NCBI RefSeq assembly: GCF_025175675.1
Contig: NZ_JANIOA010000010.1
Span: forward strand, 55,244-119,243
From: Sedimenticola hydrogenitrophicus
GTDB lineage: Bacteria > Pseudomonadota > Gammaproteobacteria > Chromatiales > Chromatiaceae
DNA length: 64,000 nucleotides
Reading direction: 5' to 3'
Position numbers and translations under genes: made by a program. Each line of letters begins with the position of its first letter. Position 1 is the stretch's first letter. The notes under the pieces are model-generated. The model saw only the letters and a program-made list of their open reading frames with translations. It had not been told where the DNA came from and did not search any database. Of the stretch, positions 63,030 through 64,000 are shown one piece after another.

Positions 63030-63827
63030 CTAATTCTCGGAAAATAGCTGCTGTAACAGGGTGCGAATGTTGCCCGCCTCGAAGGGTTTGTCGCAAATGG
63101 CGGACACCCCGGCCTGCTGTATGGCGGCCAGGCGGCTCTCGCGCTCTTCACTGGTCACCATGATAATCGGAATCGAGGATTGGCTGCTGTTGGCGCGGAC
63201 ATGGTTCACCAGCGCCTCGCCGTCCATCTCCGGCATGTTGTAATCGGTCACGATGAGATCGAAAAAGTTGCTCTCCAGCAGTTCCATGGCCTCCTTCCCG
63301 TTGTTCGCCTCGGTAAAGATTTCCAGGCCCATGTCGGTCAGGGTTTTACGCAGGTGCTTGCGGGCGAAGCCGCTGTCGTCCACCAGCAGGACGTGGAGGC
63401 TTTCCGGATCGTAGCTGCCCAGGTTGAGCGCCTGTGGATCGAGATACTCAAGGGTCGAGCCAAGGGCGATGCGCAGGGAGTCCTGGGTAAACGGTTTGGG
63501 CAGAATGGCGATGGCGCCGGCCTGGCGAATGGGGTCCAGGTAACGGAAACGGGTTTCACTGGAGATCAGCATGAAGGCGGTATCCCCGATCGAATCGGTC
63601 TCGCGCATGCGGTGCACCAGGTCGGTGCCGGTCATGTCGGGCAGGTAGAACGTGCTGATCACCAGATCCGGCGCGTACCCGACCATCAGGTCGAGGGCTT
63701 CGCGGCCACTGGTGACCGGGGTGATACGGTGTATCCCCAGATTGTTGAGATAGCGGGTGACGATCTTCTGCTGGGTGGCGGAAGGTTCAACCAGTATTAC
63801 CATCAGATCATTGAGAGTCAGCGACAT
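63030..63827 (-). CDS. Tandem receiver-domain protein, first receiver degenerate
   Basis: A 265-residue protein of two receivers and no output domain. In the first (about 8-125) the acidic pair reads VEPS and the acceptor Asp is replaced by Thr59 (LVISTFYLPDMTG), though the lysine (LPKPFT) remains, so it probably cannot be phosphorylated. The second (about 142-262) is complete: LLVDDSGFARK, LIVTDYNMPEMDG, CDKPFE. It is 158 bp upstream of rpfG on the same strand, across an AT-rich gap, and may be a phosphate sink or adaptor in the same relay (inference). Confidence 0.85.
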   Translation of the reverse strand: MSLTLNDLMVILVEPSATQQKIVTRYLNNLGIHRITPVTSGREALDLMVGYAPDLVISTFYLPDMTGTDLVHRMRETDSIGDTAFMLISSETRFRYLDPIRQAGAIAILPKPFTQDSLRIALGSTLEYLDPQALNLGSYDPESLHVLLVDDSGFARKHLRKTLTDMGLEIFTEANNGKEAMELLESNFFDLIVTDYNMPEMDGEALVNHVRANSSQSSIPIIMVTSEERESRLAAIQQAGVSAICDKPFEAGNIRTLLQQLFSEN

Positions 63828-64000
63828 CTTCGCGCCCGGCAGGAGTCCATATGAACGGTAGCGGCCGTTGAGCGCCGTTCTTTATCCCGTCGCCAATTCG
63901 CGGCTCAAGTTTCAGAATTCAGTTCCGGACGCTGGGCGGACGACGCGCGGCGCCTTTTGAACCCTGAAACGTGACTACTCTCCCGGACTGTTAAGTAATT
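63828..64000. other. Window end, no gene seen
   Basis: These 173 bases contain no supported gene. They should include the promoter of the tandem receiver gene on the reverse strand; no clear box was identified. Confidence 0.4.

Overview
The window looks like chromosomal DNA of a GC-rich gammaproteobacterium. The evidence is the long conserved block rpsB-tsf-pyrH-frr-uppS-cdsA-dxr-rseP-bamA-skp-lpxD-fabZ-lpxA-lpxB-rnhB-dnaE-accA, the MSHA-type pilin genes and an Rpf/DSF quorum-sensing locus. Intergenic DNA is crowded with palindromic repeats of several families. The genus cannot be fixed from the sequence alone; a free-living or symbiotic environmental lineage seems likely (inference).

Layout. 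1-3.3 kb: the end of a diaminopimelate decarboxylase gene, uppP (reverse) and manC. 3.8-7.2 kb: map-glnD on the reverse strand, divergent from rpsB. 7.4-22.9 kb: translation factors, then isoprenoid, phospholipid, outer-membrane and lipid A genes, almost free of repeats. 23.5-30.5 kb: dnaE, accA and tilS, separated by repeat-rich spacers. 30.8-38.4 kb: an MSHA-type pilin cassette (mshA/B-like, mshC, mshD, mshO, mshP, mshQ). Its secretion motor genes are not in the window. 38.9-53.4 kb: mixed housekeeping and signalling genes, namely a CNB-CNB-rhodanese protein, prfB with its programmed frameshift, lysS, an HDOD protein, ygfZ, an RNase II-type exonuclease, a three-gene set built around a membrane-inserted SMC/Rad50-like ATPase, ybaK and hrpB. 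53.4-63.9 kb: the DSF signalling island.

The most interesting part is the last 10 kb. It holds rpfF (DSF synthase), a convergent rpfC hybrid kinase and an rpfG HD-GYP regulator. The same locus also encodes a private acyl carrier protein, a NodE-like ketosynthase, a cyclopropane-fatty-acid-synthase-type methyltransferase and a second RpfC-like protein that keeps membrane, receiver and Hpt parts but has no kinase. A two-receiver protein lies just upstream of rpfG. I infer a quorum-sensing system that may build or modify its own fatty-acyl signal and branch its phosphorelay. I know of no description of this combination.

Second, three consecutive minor prepilin genes (mshC, mshD, mshO) carry a related palindromic repeat immediately before the prepilin motif. 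In mshD and mshO the repeat is translated as part of an abnormally long leader. Third, several MITE-like elements can be outlined: three copies with GTAACTACTCAC ends, one with 17-bp perfect inverted ends and a 3-bp flanking duplication, and one with 21-bp perfect inverted ends. One copy of the first family contains insertions of other repeats. No transposase gene is present.

Limits: all calls rest on reading the sequence. No database search, structure prediction or alignment was run. Starts that depend on weak ribosome binding sites are noted per gene.
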